DNA from: Candidatus Saccharimonadota bacterium
GTDB taxonomy: Bacteria; Patescibacteriota; Saccharimonadia; Saccharimonadales; UBA4665
NCBI GenBank assembly: GCA_028289245.1
Contig: JAQGGT010000004.1
Location: forward strand, 248,001 to 312,000
Length of the DNA: 64,000 bases
Direction: 5' to 3'
The position numbers and the translations under genes were made by a program. Shown piece after piece: positions 8,693 to 17,204 of the stretch. The notes beneath the pieces are model-generated. The model saw only the letters and a program-made list of their open reading frames with translations, had not been told where the DNA came from and ran no database searches. The first letter of the stretch is position 1; every line of letters begins with the position of its first letter.

Positions 8693-8721
8693 ATTATACC
8701 ACTTTTTGTAAAGTTTTGCAA
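8693..8721 (-). promoter_or_regulatory. Sigma70-type promoter of the NUDIX gene
   Basis: On the minus strand TTGCAA (8716-8721) is followed after exactly 17 bases by a perfect TATAAT (8693-8698). Transcription would start near 8686, leaving a leader of about ten bases before the ATG at 8676. It lies between the pyrophosphatase and NUDIX genes. Confidence 0.75.
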
Positions 8722-8733
8722 TAGGAGGATCTG

Positions 8734-9267
8734 TTACTTGGCGGCGTAACGCTCAATACACTGGCCAATAATTTGCTTGGCTTCTTCGGCATCGCCCCAA
8801 CCAAGCACCTTGGTGCTGCCGGGCTTTTTGAGGTCTTTGTAGTGGGTAAAGTGGTGCTCAATACGCTGCTTCCAACCTTCGCCGAGCTCGGCCAGCGAGT
8901 TGGGCCAGCCGCTATTATTACGCTCGTCAGCCGGGGCCACCACAATCTTATCGTCGACTTCGCCGTCATCCTCAAACTTCATAACGCCGAGGATCTTGGC
9001 CTCGAGCCAGACACCGGTCGGCAAAGCCTCATCGTGACAGTATATAAGGGTGTCGAGCTCGTCGCCGTCTTCATCGAGGGTCTGCGGGATAAAGCCGTAG
9101 TTAACGGGCTTGGCAAAAATAGTTGGCTCGACGCGGTCGAGTTTAAAGGCTTTGTGCTCGCGGTCCCACTCAACCTTGAGGATCGAGCCCTGGGGAATTT
9201 CCACGACGGTGTTGACGACTCCATTTTGGTAGTCGCCGGGGGTTAGAACTTGGTTAAAATCTGGCAC
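8734..9267 (-). CDS. ppa: Inorganic pyrophosphatase (family I)
   Basis: A soluble family I pyrophosphatase, 177 aa, hydrolysing PPi to phosphate and so driving biosynthesis. The signature DEDGDELDTLIYC holds the metal-binding aspartates. The N-terminal IPQGSILKVEWD and PVNYGFIPQTL, and the later KFEDDGEVDDKIV, agree with the family. It starts with GTG at 9267, supported by AGGAG eight bases upstream. A TATAAT box lies further upstream at 9308-9313. Length matches the usual bacterial enzyme. Confidence 0.94.
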   Translation of the reverse strand: MPDFNQVLTPGDYQNGVVNTVVEIPQGSILKVEWDREHKAFKLDRVEPTIFAKPVNYGFIPQTLDEDGDELDTLIYCHDEALPTGVWLEAKILGVMKFEDDGEVDDKIVVAPADERNNSGWPNSLAELGEGWKQRIEHHFTHYKDLKKPGSTKVLGWGDAEEAKQIIGQCIERYAAK

Positions 9268-9367
9268 GCAAGGCTCCTCTTAGTTTTAGCTCACTGATTC
9301 AGTCAAAATTATACACCCATTTTACAAGTTTGGGGCGCCCACCGGGGCGATTTGTTACACTAGCATG

Positions 9368-10039
9368 ATGAAGATTATCGGCCACCGCGGCGCCAAAGGC
9401 TTAGCGCCAGAAAACACCCTGGCCTCGTTTGCCAAGGCCCTGGAGCACGGCGTCGATGCCATTGAGCTCGATGTCCGCGTCACGCTCGACGACGTGGCCA
9501 TCGTCCATCACAATCCCGCGGTGCGTGACCCAAGCGGTCACAGACTAGACGTGGTTGGCCATACTCACCAGGAGTTGCGAGCGCACCAGCCGGCCTTAGT
9601 CACGCTGGACGAGGCGCTGCGAGCCATTAAGCGCCAAGTGCCGGTACGCATCGAGGTCAAACCGGGCGTGCCGATTAAGCCAATTAGCTGGGTGCTTGAA
9701 GGACTCTTTAAGGATGCCTGGCTGCCGGCCGACTTCTTGCTTGGCTCAAAAGACCAAGCCCTACTGCGGGAGCTACACACTGCCCACCCGGCTATTCAGA
9801 AATTTGTCATTGAGCGCTGGAGCAGCCTGCGCGCCGTGCATCGCGCCAAACAGGTTGATACCACCCTACTCCACATGAATGCTTGGTGGCTCTGGGGGCC
9901 GGTCATCCGCGGGCTCACAAAACACGGCTACGAGCTCGCCCCCTATACGCTCAACAACACCGCCAAAGCCAAACGCTGGCAAAAACATGGCCTCAGCGCC
10001 ATTATCACCGATTTCCCCGACCGCTTCACTGGCCGATGA
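9368..10039 (+). CDS. Glycerophosphodiester phosphodiesterase
   Basis: A GDPD-family TIM barrel of 223 aa that cleaves glycerophosphodiesters to glycerol-3-phosphate and an alcohol. IIGHRGAKGLAPENTLASF gives the HR and PEN catalytic motifs, AIELDVRVTLDDVAIVHHNP the metal-binding ELD and second His, and VRIEVKPG a conserved strand. There is no signal peptide, so it should be cytoplasmic. Two ATGs lie in tandem (9365, 9368); the second is six bases after TACACT (9356-9361), the spacing seen at many genes here, so I chose it. Confidence 0.9.
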   Translation: MKIIGHRGAKGLAPENTLASFAKALEHGVDAIELDVRVTLDDVAIVHHNPAVRDPSGHRLDVVGHTHQELRAHQPALVTLDEALRAIKRQVPVRIEVKPGVPIKPISWVLEGLFKDAWLPADFLLGSKDQALLRELHTAHPAIQKFVIERWSSLRAVHRAKQVDTTLLHMNAWWLWGPVIRGLTKHGYELAPYTLNNTAKAKRWQKHGLSAIITDFPDRFTGR

Positions 10040-10061
10040 TGACGTCTGCTACACTAGAGAC

Positions 10062-10763
10062 ATGCAAGTAAGCTTTGTTAAATCTCAGGCCGAGGCCGAC
10101 AACATCCGTAGCTTTTACTTCAAGCCAGCCGGTGAGTTCCGCTACACTGCCGGGCAATTTATCGAACTTACCATCCCGCACGACAAGCCAGACTCCCGAG
10201 GCACGCGCCGCTGGTTTACGCTGTCATCATCGCCAAGTCAGGATTTGCTGAGTATTACCACCAAACTCAATCCCGAGGGCAGTAGCTTCAAACGGGCACT
10301 TCAGGCCCTGGAACCCGGCGCTGAGCTGACCATGACTGGCCCGATGGGCGACTTTGTGCTGCCCAAGCTAACCCAAACACCGCTGATTTTTGTGGCTGGT
10401 GGCATTGGCATCACGCCGTTTCATAGTATGTTCCAGTGGTTAGCCGACACCGGTGAACAGCGGCCGATTAAATTTATTCACGCTGTTAGCTCCGAGCAGG
10501 AAATTATCTTCCAAGACACGTATGAAAAAGCCGGCATCCACGCCACTATTATTGTTAAGCGGCCGAGCGCGGCTTGGGGCGGTGAACGCGGCGAGCTGAA
10601 TGCCGAGATGATTATGGGGCTCGAAGCACCGAGCGATGACACCCTGGTCTATGTTTCCGGCCCCGAAGGCTTGGTAGAAAGCCTGCAAACAGCCCTCAAA
10701 AATGCCGGGCTCAAAAAGCACCAGCTGGTCGGCGACTTCTTCCCTGGCTACGACAAAATTTAG
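10062..10763 (+). CDS. Ferredoxin-NADP reductase-like FAD oxidoreductase
   Basis: A 233-aa flavoprotein of the FNR superfamily. Residues 1-100 form the FAD barrel with RRWFTLSSSPS (flavin-binding R-x-F-T/S). The C-terminal half is the NAD(P) domain with FVAGGIGITPFHSM and a late YVSGPEGLVESL. There is no iron-sulfur domain, so it must use an external acceptor such as ferredoxin, flavodoxin or a membrane partner. A longer frame upstream overlaps the GDPD gene and is rejected: TACACT (10050-10055) ends six bases before this ATG. It converges on trxB and shares its stop region. Confidence 0.88.
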   Translation: MQVSFVKSQAEADNIRSFYFKPAGEFRYTAGQFIELTIPHDKPDSRGTRRWFTLSSSPSQDLLSITTKLNPEGSSFKRALQALEPGAELTMTGPMGDFVLPKLTQTPLIFVAGGIGITPFHSMFQWLADTGEQRPIKFIHAVSSEQEIIFQDTYEKAGIHATIIVKRPSAAWGGERGELNAEMIMGLEAPSDDTLVYVSGPEGLVESLQTALKNAGLKKHQLVGDFFPGYDKI

Positions 10764-11728
10764 TTTTGGACGGGGTGCTTGCGGTCTTCGAGGTATTCGC
10801 GGATTTTGAGTGCGGCGGTAGCACCCTCGCCGACAGCACTGGCCACCTGCATGGTGGCACCGGAGCGAATGTCGCCGGCTACAAATACGCCGGGCATATT
10901 GGTCTGTAGGTCTTCATTGCTGAGCACCAAACCGACTTCGTCGAGCTCGATCGGTGTGTCCTTGAGGAACTGCGAATTTGGCAGCAAACCGACAAAGACA
11001 AAAACGCCGTCAGGTGTAAATTCGAGCTTCTCACCGGTTTCGGTCTTAGTAGCGAGGACTTTGGTGACCGAATTATTTTCGCCGACGATTTCGTCGGTGG
11101 CGACACCGAGGTGGACGGTAATTTTGCCGTCGTCGACGTACTTCTGTAGGTCTTGCTGCAGCACATCGCTGGCCTTAATGGTCGAGCGTACCAGTAGATC
11201 AATGTGCGTGGTGAAACGGGTCAGGAACATTGCTTCCTGGATGGCTGAGTTGCCGCCGCCGACCACCACCAGCGTTTTGTCGCGGTAAAAGGCACCGTCA
11301 CAGGTGGCACAGTAGTGGACACCACGGCCATAGAACTCTAGCTCACCGGGGACGCCGATTTTTTTATAATCCGAGCCAGTAGCGATCAAAACCGCCCGAG
11401 CCTTCATGGTGCCGCTGGTAGTCTCCAGCACTTTGAATTCGCCCTCGTCGCGCAGCGCGGTGACTTCGCCAAATTCGATAACAGCGCCGAAGCGTTCGGC
11501 CTGCTTTTGCAGATTATCGGCCAACGTCAGCCCCTCGATGCCTTCGAAGAAGCCGGGGTAGTTATCGATTTTATCGGTAACGGCGGCGAGGCCGCCAATC
11601 ACGCCACGCTCAAAAAGCAATGTCTCGATATCTTCACGGGTCGTATAAATCGCCGCCGTCAAAGCAGCCGGGCCGGCGCCCACCGTAATCACATCATGAA
11701 CTGGAACTGCTTGCACATCATCACTCAC
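10760..11728 (-). CDS. trxB: Thioredoxin reductase
   Basis: A 322-aa NAD(P)H-dependent flavoprotein disulfide reductase. The FAD motif VGAGPAALTAAIY, the redox-active CATCDGAFYR, the NAD(P) motif VVVGGGNSAIQEAMFL and the C-terminal FAD-contacting VFVAGDIRSG are intact. The last lacks nothing obvious. It should keep thioredoxin or a glutaredoxin-like protein reduced; the CGYC protein encoded just downstream on the same strand is a candidate partner. Its stop overlaps that of the converging FNR-like gene by sharing TTAG. Confidence 0.94.
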   Translation of the reverse strand: MSDDVQAVPVHDVITVGAGPAALTAAIYTTREDIETLLFERGVIGGLAAVTDKIDNYPGFFEGIEGLTLADNLQKQAERFGAVIEFGEVTALRDEGEFKVLETTSGTMKARAVLIATGSDYKKIGVPGELEFYGRGVHYCATCDGAFYRDKTLVVVGGGNSAIQEAMFLTRFTTHIDLLVRSTIKASDVLQQDLQKYVDDGKITVHLGVATDEIVGENNSVTKVLATKTETGEKLEFTPDGVFVFVGLLPNSQFLKDTPIELDEVGLVLSNEDLQTNMPGVFVAGDIRSGATMQVASAVGEGATAALKIREYLEDRKHPVQN

Positions 11729-11798
11729 CGCTCACTCCTCCCCATAATCAAAATAACTCAGTTCATCTTAGCACGTTCCACCGACCCAAAGAGCCAAG

Positions 11799-11918
11799 GC
11801 GTAAGTTTTTCAGGAGTGAAGCGCAAGGCAAACGAGAAGCGCGGACAGAGCCGTACTTTAGTACGGTGAAGGAGCACTGGATCGTTTAACGCCGCAATTT
11901 ACCCTGAAAAACTTACGC
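11799..11918. repeat. MITE-like element with 16-bp inverted termini
   Basis: Perfect 16-bp inverted repeats (GCGTAAGTTTTTCAGG at 11799-11814; its complement at 11903-11918) bound a 120-bp segment. The centre contains a hairpin, CCGTAC-TTTA-GTACGG, around 11853. The right end supplies the stop codon of the glutaredoxin-like gene. The design (termini plus inner hairpin, no coding capacity) resembles a miniature mobile element or REP-type repeat; it could also act as a bidirectional RNA structure between trxB and the glutaredoxin gene. Confidence 0.7.
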
Positions 11919-12161
11919 GACTGCTGGGGCTAGTTTGGCCAGGTTATAGCCAACAATAACTTCCTGCGAGTCGTCATGCTTAGTAACCACTGTAACCGGC
12001 ACGGTCAACGCGCCACTAAGGCTCAAGGCCTCAGCCTGACGGTGGGGGAACAGGTCAAGATTGACCTCCTCGTAGCCGACGCCCTTAGCGCCCAGGTATT
12101 TTTTGACCATTTGGCAGTAGCCGCAGGTGTTTGTCGTGAAGATGGTGACTTTTTTTGGCAT
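11913..12161 (-). CDS. Glutaredoxin/NrdH-like redox protein
   Basis: An 82-aa thioredoxin-fold protein with the redox motif TTNTCGYCQMVKKYL, a cis-Pro region (LTVPVTVV) and the C-terminal glycine turn VGYNLAK. CGYC lies between glutaredoxin (CPYC) and NrdH/mycoredoxin types. The neighbouring trxB suggests it may be reduced by thioredoxin reductase as NrdH is. The last codon and stop lie inside the inverted repeat at 11903-11918, so the C-terminus may have been altered by that insertion. Confidence 0.85.
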   Translation of the reverse strand: MPKKVTIFTTNTCGYCQMVKKYLGAKGVGYEEVNLDLFPHRQAEALSLSGALTVPVTVVTKHDDSQEVIVGYNLAKLAPAVA

Positions 12162-12211
12162 ATTTTTACCCTCGTTTCCTTTTTACCCTTTTTTACCCGT
12201 GTAATCGCTGG

Positions 12212-12240
12212 TTTTTACGCTGTTACGACGTGAGTGTCAA
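12212..12240 (-). promoter_or_regulatory. Possible promoter of the glutaredoxin-like gene
   Basis: On the minus strand a consensus TTGACA (12235-12240) is followed after 17 bases by TAAAAA (12212-12217), a weak -10. The leader then carries GGGTAAAAAAGGGTAAAAAGG direct repeats of a 10-base unit before the ATG at 12161. The -35 match is strong, the -10 is not. Confidence 0.45.
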
Positions 12241-12266
12241 CAGCTTGATTTGCACTAGTTACTAGT

Positions 12267-12304
12267 ATATATAGCGCTTACGCAATTATCAAGACGCTAT
12301 ATAT
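12267..12304. repeat. 10-bp inverted repeat (stem-loop)
   Basis: ATATATAGCG (12267-12276) is complemented perfectly at 12295-12304, with an 18-base loop containing GCGCTTACGC. It lies between the FKBP gene and the glutaredoxin-like gene. It may end FKBP transcription or be an operator, but it lacks a T-run on the minus strand. Confidence 0.4.
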
Positions 12305-12327
12305 TGTGCTTTTTAACACGATCGCGC

Positions 12328-12906
12328 TTATTGTTTGACGATGGCTTTGACAGTGACGTCAAAGACTAAATCGGCATTGGCGGGAATGCCGGAGCCCGCA
12401 GGCGGGTTAGCCCCGTAGGCGAGTGCAGCTGGGATCAGCAAACGGCGGGTACCGCCAACTTTCATACCCGGAACACCTTGTGACCAGCCGGCAATGACCT
12501 GCGACAAACTGAAGCTGACCGGACTGCCACTGTCGAGCGAGCTCTGGAAGACAGTACCGGTTGCAGCAACTGCACCGGTGTAGTCGGCGGTAATGGTGTC
12601 GCCAGCCTTGACCGTGTCGCCGGTGCCAGGAGTCGTATCGATCTCCTGCAGTTCGGGGATGCTAGGGGTTGGGGTAAAGTTAGCCAGCGGCTTGCCGGCG
12701 AGCGCGTTTTCGTTCACGGTAGTTTTCTCCTTATTAGTTGCAGTGTCATTAGTGGCGGTGGCCGCTGGGGTGCTGGTAGCGCCGTTGCTTGGCTTCTTGT
12801 TGCTTTGGACGATGCTGTAGATTACCGTAATGGTAAGAATCGACGAGCTGATAATGAATAATCCGGCAAAAAATCCGGCAATAATACGATCGCGTGGCAC
12901 AGCCAT
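12328..12906 (-). CDS. Membrane-anchored FKBP-type peptidyl-prolyl isomerase
   Basis: A 192-aa protein with one N-terminal membrane anchor (residues 9-31), a Thr/Ala-rich linker (about 35-65), and a C-terminal FKBP domain (about 90-192). Domain features include ADYTGAV, a central SQVIAGWSQGVPGMKVGG and LIPAALAYGANPPAG, which line the proline-binding pocket. It should assist folding of exported proteins outside the membrane. AAGGAGG precedes the ATG, and TATACT lies at about 12942-12947 in the short gap after the ABC exporter gene. Confidence 0.92.
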   Translation of the reverse strand: MAVPRDRIIAGFFAGLFIISSSILTITVIYSIVQSNKKPSNGATSTPAATATNDTATNKEKTTVNENALAGKPLANFTPTPSIPELQEIDTTPGTGDTVKAGDTITADYTGAVAATGTVFQSSLDSGSPVSFSLSQVIAGWSQGVPGMKVGGTRRLLIPAALAYGANPPAGSGIPANADLVFDVTVKAIVKQ

Positions 12907-12946
12907 GGGTAGAAGTTCCTCCTTATATTGACTCTAGTATACCGTA

Positions 12947-14716
12947 CTAGCCACTGATCTCGTAACCCTGCAACTTCTGCTTACTCTTGTCGCCCTTGTC
13001 GGCTTGCAGCTCGAGTAGCTGCTGATAAATACCGCCGCTTTTGGCAAGCTTTGCAGGGCTGCCGATCTCGTCGACGCTACCGCCGCGAATCGTCACGATC
13101 TGGTCGACCGATTGAATGGTGCTGAGCCGGTGAGCAATGATGAGCGTGGTGCGGCCTTTCATGAGGTGTTCCAGCGCCTCCTGAACGACACGCTCGGAGC
13201 GTGTGTCGAGGCTGCTAGTCGCTTCATCGAGGACCAGAATCGGCGCATCTTTAAGTAAAGCGCGGGCGATGGCCAGGCGCTGCTTCTGGCCGCCACTCAA
13301 TTTGAGGCCACGCTCGCCGATCTCGCTGTCATAACCCTTCTCGAACTCGCTAATGAATTTGTGGGCGTTGGCGGCTTTAGCGGCGGCGTGAATTTCTTCT
13401 TCGCTGGCATCTGGTTTGGCATAGGAGATGTTCTCGCGAACCGTCCCACTAAATAGTGCAGGCTCTTGAAAGACGACGGCAATCGACTGCCGCAACGATT
13501 TCTGGGTGGCCTGCGAAATATCCTGACCGTCGATAGTAATCGTGCCACTGCCAATATCGTAGAGGCGCATCAGCAGACTAGTGATAGTAGTTTTGCCCTC
13601 ACCACTCTCACCGACCAGGGCGGTTCGGGAGTCGGCCGGCACGCTGAAGCTAATACCTTTGAGCACCGTTTGATCGCCGTATCCAAACGTGACGTCTTTA
13701 AATTCGATGGCCGCATCGGTGACTACGAGCTTTTTGGCACCGGGCTGGTCGGTGATGCTTGGCTCAATCTGCAAAATATCAAAATAATCGCGGCTATCGG
13801 TAATGGCCCGTTGAAAGCGATCAACCAAGAAGCTGATAGTAAATAGCGGGATACGGATCTGGTTACCGTATAAAATTAAGGCGACGACGGCACCCGGTGA
13901 CAGTTCGCCGCGAGCCCCCTGCACAAAAATCAGCAAATACAGCGCAAAAAAGATAAGGTTGAGCACCAGCCGGCGATAAAAGTCATTGGAGTGCCAATGT
14001 TTGGACTGGGGCGTAGTGATACCGACGGCAGCTTGGTAGTGCTCGTCGAAGACGCTAAGCTCACGCTTCTCCTGGAGGTAGCTCTTGACGACTTTGATCT
14101 GGTTGACGACCTCGGCAAAGCGACCACTCGCAATGTCCAAATGCATATTGCGCTCTTTTTGCATGGCCTGCCACTTGCCGCTGCTGCGCACGGTGAGCAG
14201 GATGTAGATCGGATAGACAATAGTCATTAAAATGCCAGCCTGCCAGCTGTAGTGGAAAACCACAATCAGCGTAAAGACCGTCGAGAACCAGGTCTGCAAG
14301 AAGTTGTTGGTGACGAACTGGAAGAAGTTGGTTAGCTGACCGATCGACCGGTTGAGGCGATTGATGATCTTGCCCGTCAGCTCGGAATCATAATATTGCT
14401 GCGGTAACGTCAGCAAGTGCTCGTAGTAGCGATGGCTCAGCAGATAGTCGAGCCTTGTTTCCAGCCGATCGCCGATATGGCCACTGATGTTACTGAACAA
14501 GTTGGAGAATAGATCGAGTGCGAAGATGATGATGGCCAGCCACACCAGATACGTCAGGTTGGCCTGGGTGCCGTGACGTAGCTCATTGATGGCAAAGCCC
14601 GCCAGTAGGGGCTGCATCAAGTTCATCAAGGCGAGCAAGATCGTAAACACGCCAATGCTGACGTAATAGCGCCACAACGCTCCCGTAAAGGTCACTATTT
14701 TCCAGATCTGCTTCAT
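12947..14716 (-). CDS. ABC exporter, fused permease and ATPase
   Basis: A 589-aa half-transporter of the MsbA/multidrug type. The N-terminal 320 residues form six membrane helices; the rest is the nucleotide-binding domain, with Walker A VGESGEGKTT, signature LSGGQKQRLAIARALL, Walker B APILVLDEATSSLD and an H-loop IIAHRLST. It should homodimerise. Substrate is unknown (lipid, peptide or drug). Its ATG overlaps the stop of the alpha/beta hydrolase gene (ATGA), so both are likely expressed together and downstream of pheT. Confidence 0.93.
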   Translation of the reverse strand: MKQIWKIVTFTGALWRYYVSIGVFTILLALMNLMQPLLAGFAINELRHGTQANLTYLVWLAIIIFALDLFSNLFSNISGHIGDRLETRLDYLLSHRYYEHLLTLPQQYYDSELTGKIINRLNRSIGQLTNFFQFVTNNFLQTWFSTVFTLIVVFHYSWQAGILMTIVYPIYILLTVRSSGKWQAMQKERNMHLDIASGRFAEVVNQIKVVKSYLQEKRELSVFDEHYQAAVGITTPQSKHWHSNDFYRRLVLNLIFFALYLLIFVQGARGELSPGAVVALILYGNQIRIPLFTISFLVDRFQRAITDSRDYFDILQIEPSITDQPGAKKLVVTDAAIEFKDVTFGYGDQTVLKGISFSVPADSRTALVGESGEGKTTITSLLMRLYDIGSGTITIDGQDISQATQKSLRQSIAVVFQEPALFSGTVRENISYAKPDASEEEIHAAAKAANAHKFISEFEKGYDSEIGERGLKLSGGQKQRLAIARALLKDAPILVLDEATSSLDTRSERVVQEALEHLMKGRTTLIIAHRLSTIQSVDQIVTIRGGSVDEIGSPAKLAKSGGIYQQLLELQADKGDKSKQKLQGYEISG

Positions 14717-15438
14717 GACGCTGCCAGTCTTTCGGCTACCAGTGTGCAGAGTTGCTGACGAGCGTGATCGCTAAAATCGTGGTTGGCGTCATCAATCCCG
14801 ACAAGCTCAACTTTGGTGTCAGCAAAAATCCGATAGTCCTGGCCAGCAAGTAACTCATCGGCGCCAGCGAGCGCCAGCAAGTAGGGCCGCGCTGTCCCGA
14901 AACGAGACAGTACGGCGCCGGCATCAGTAGCTTCCATTTCATCAAAAATTTTTTCCGGCATCCGGGTAACGGCGCCACGGCGTCGGGGGACTACCCAGAT
15001 CGGACCATCTTTCTGGGCGCCGACCTTGGAAGTAAAATATTGCCGAACATTTTCACCAATACTGAGCGGCGGCGCCAGGAAAATACAGTTTTTGATCGCT
15101 GTAGGTGCGAGTAAGGCCGCAATAATACAGCCCATGGAGTGCGCCACGAGATGCACGGCGGTGACACCGCTTTGTTGACCGGCCCAGGCTATCACTCTGT
15201 CAAGTATTGCTTGCTGCTGCGCAAAGGTGCTCACCAAAATCGAGCCATCATCAGCCTTTTGATTGTAATCAAATAGCACGTAGCCGTAGCCAGCCGGCAT
15301 AGCCTGGGCCAGATCACTGAGCAGTTCATTGCCATAGCGATCAACCCCAAAACCGTGGCTGAATACCACCATTTGCGACCCCAGTCGATACTCACCGGCG
15401 GCAACTTCAGGCGGCAGTGTTTGGGATTGGGCAAGCAT
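14713..15438 (-). CDS. Alpha/beta hydrolase
   Basis: A 241-aa predicted serine hydrolase. VVFSHGFGVDRYG is the oxyanion-hole loop, VHLVAHSMGCIIAALL the nucleophile elbow with Ser, and DDANHDFSDHAR near the C-terminus supplies the catalytic His; an Asp is likely in LALAGADELL. No signal peptide is visible. The substrate is unknown. It starts in a TAATG overlap with the DUF2207 gene and overlaps the ABC exporter by four bases. Confidence 0.85.
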   Translation of the reverse strand: MLAQSQTLPPEVAAGEYRLGSQMVVFSHGFGVDRYGNELLSDLAQAMPAGYGYVLFDYNQKADDGSILVSTFAQQQAILDRVIAWAGQQSGVTAVHLVAHSMGCIIAALLAPTAIKNCIFLAPPLSIGENVRQYFTSKVGAQKDGPIWVVPRRRGAVTRMPEKIFDEMEATDAGAVLSRFGTARPYLLALAGADELLAGQDYRIFADTKVELVGIDDANHDFSDHARQQLCTLVAERLAAS

Positions 15439-17204
15439 TACCAGCCGCCGCCTCCGCCACCACCACCGCCGCCACCCGAGAAACCACCGCCGCCACTAAA
15501 GCCACTGGAACTCGAACTGCTCGGGGCGGTAAACGAGCTGCCGACAGCGCTATTGAAGCTACTCCCAAATGAGCCGGCCAAATACCCAGCATTAAAGGCG
15601 CCTATACTGCTGCCACTGTACCAATCGGGCGGTTGGGCGTAGATAGATGCAAACTGTTTGGCCCACTGGGTTTCGACGCCTAACACCACGGCATACGGTA
15701 GCAGCTTTTCGAACAGCTCGACAGTTTTGACCGGTTCGTTGCGCTGGGTGTAGGCGGCATCTGGTGCCTGCATTTTTTCAATTCGGTCTTTTTCGGCCGT
15801 TTCCAAATACAGCTTGAGCCCGAGACCATGTTCGCGGGCCGCTACACCCTTAGCAGTACGGGCCGGCATGGCTTGTACAAACAGCCATAGAATAATTGCC
15901 GCCACGATTGCCCCCGCGATAAGGTAGAAATTATGGATAGAGCTAATACCCACAAATATAACAAAGACCAGGATCACCAGGGCGACCGACAGTCCACCAG
16001 CGGATTTTAAAGGATCGGCTCGAAAGTAGCCGGCTGCGGTGAGTTGCTTGGAAACGTTGGTACGCATTGCCTGCGCCGTGGTATACATACTGCTCTTGGC
16101 CTTGGCGATCTCGAACTGCTCGCCGACCACCTGCTGGCTAAAACAAGCCTGCAGAAGGACGGTTTCGTGCGGCGAGAGCTGGCCGTAATCGGTGTTTACC
16201 AGCTCCAGGGTGTAGCTAAGTTTGTCTTTGCCAAGTATTTTTTTGTCTTTTTTCTCAATGATTTTGAGGTAATGGCGCACCGCCAAGCTGATAATCGTGG
16301 CCGTAATATCGCGGTTGTCGACCTTAAAGTCCATAATGTCGCCGAGTTCAATTGGTAGCAAGCCATCAGGAGCATCGTACTGCGGCACGATAGTTCCCTG
16401 TCCGGGCGCGTCGCGACCGCGGCGTAGCCACAGCGTGAGGCCATAGATGAAAGCCAAGAGCGGCAGCAACAGCGTGCTCAGTAGTGCCGGCAATGCGTCC
16501 CGCAAGGAATCGAGCAGCGTGGCTTTAGCGAAGTAGCCCGGCCGAAAGGCAGCAACATACGTCAAGGTCTGGTTGGCGCCGAGTTCACCGGTTGTCTCCG
16601 AGGTAAAGGTGTTACCAGTGTGGGTCATAGTACAATTTTGACCAGTGGCGTGGTAGGAGCCGGCGTAGCAGGTTGTACCGCGGGCATCGTAGTGCAGACC
16701 ATCCGGAGTGTGTAACGTCACGGAGACGTGCGTAAAGCTCTGCGGCCATTGGTCGCCATTGACGTCCCAATACAGTTCATCATAACCGCTATAGAAGCCG
16801 ATGACATTCTGGACAGTATAATCAATATCGTACTCTTGGTCACCGGTGACGGTGCGGTCAGCACTGCCGATCTTTAGAACCTTGTTGCCATTACTACTAC
16901 TGGTAGTGTAATTGGCGGCGGCGGCGGTTGGCGAAGTGACGCTGTTAATGTGGAGCGTAAGGCTGTGCCCTTTGTATGTAACCGGTATGGCCCGATAGAT
17001 ACCGTGGTTTTGATCGGTAAAGGTGACTTTAATGCGCTCAAGAATGTGCAGTGTGCCCTGTTTATCTTGACGCGTCAGGGTTTGGTCGGAGCTAAAATCT
17101 TTCACCGTGAAATCCTCGGTATCAGCCGCGGCGTGAGCCATCGGCAGAACTAGCAGGCTCAACAACAACAGTGCCGCCAGTGAGGAGCGCAGCCGGTGCT
17201 GCAT
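15438..17204 (-). CDS. DUF2207 membrane protein with glycine-rich tail
   Basis: A 588-aa protein with a signal peptide (residues 1-26, ending near AHAAADTED), an extracellular beta-rich DUF2207 region (about 30-230), a membrane segment near 240-262, a cytosolic stretch (280-400), two more helices near 405-445, and a C-terminal tail of Ser and then mostly Gly ending GGW. The tail resembles other DUF2207 proteins, where the role is unknown. It follows pheT directly (TAAATG). A cell-surface or adhesion role is a guess. Confidence 0.85.
   Translation of the reverse strand: MQHRLRSSLAALLLLSLLVLPMAHAAADTEDFTVKDFSSDQTLTRQDKQGTLHILERIKVTFTDQNHGIYRAIPVTYKGHSLTLHINSVTSPTAAAANYTTSSSNGNKVLKIGSADRTVTGDQEYDIDYTVQNVIGFYSGYDELYWDVNGDQWPQSFTHVSVTLHTPDGLHYDARGTTCYAGSYHATGQNCTMTHTGNTFTSETTGELGANQTLTYVAAFRPGYFAKATLLDSLRDALPALLSTLLLPLLAFIYGLTLWLRRGRDAPGQGTIVPQYDAPDGLLPIELGDIMDFKVDNRDITATIISLAVRHYLKIIEKKDKKILGKDKLSYTLELVNTDYGQLSPHETVLLQACFSQQVVGEQFEIAKAKSSMYTTAQAMRTNVSKQLTAAGYFRADPLKSAGGLSVALVILVFVIFVGISSIHNFYLIAGAIVAAIILWLFVQAMPARTAKGVAAREHGLGLKLYLETAEKDRIEKMQAPDAAYTQRNEPVKTVELFEKLLPYAVVLGVETQWAKQFASIYAQPPDWYSGSSIGAFNAGYLAGSFGSSFNSAVGSSFTAPSSSSSSGFSGGGGFSGGGGGGGGGGGW

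Noticed and set aside
12267..12304. Inverted repeat as the FKBP terminator.
   Set aside because: No T-run on the minus strand after the stem, so it is listed only as a repeat.
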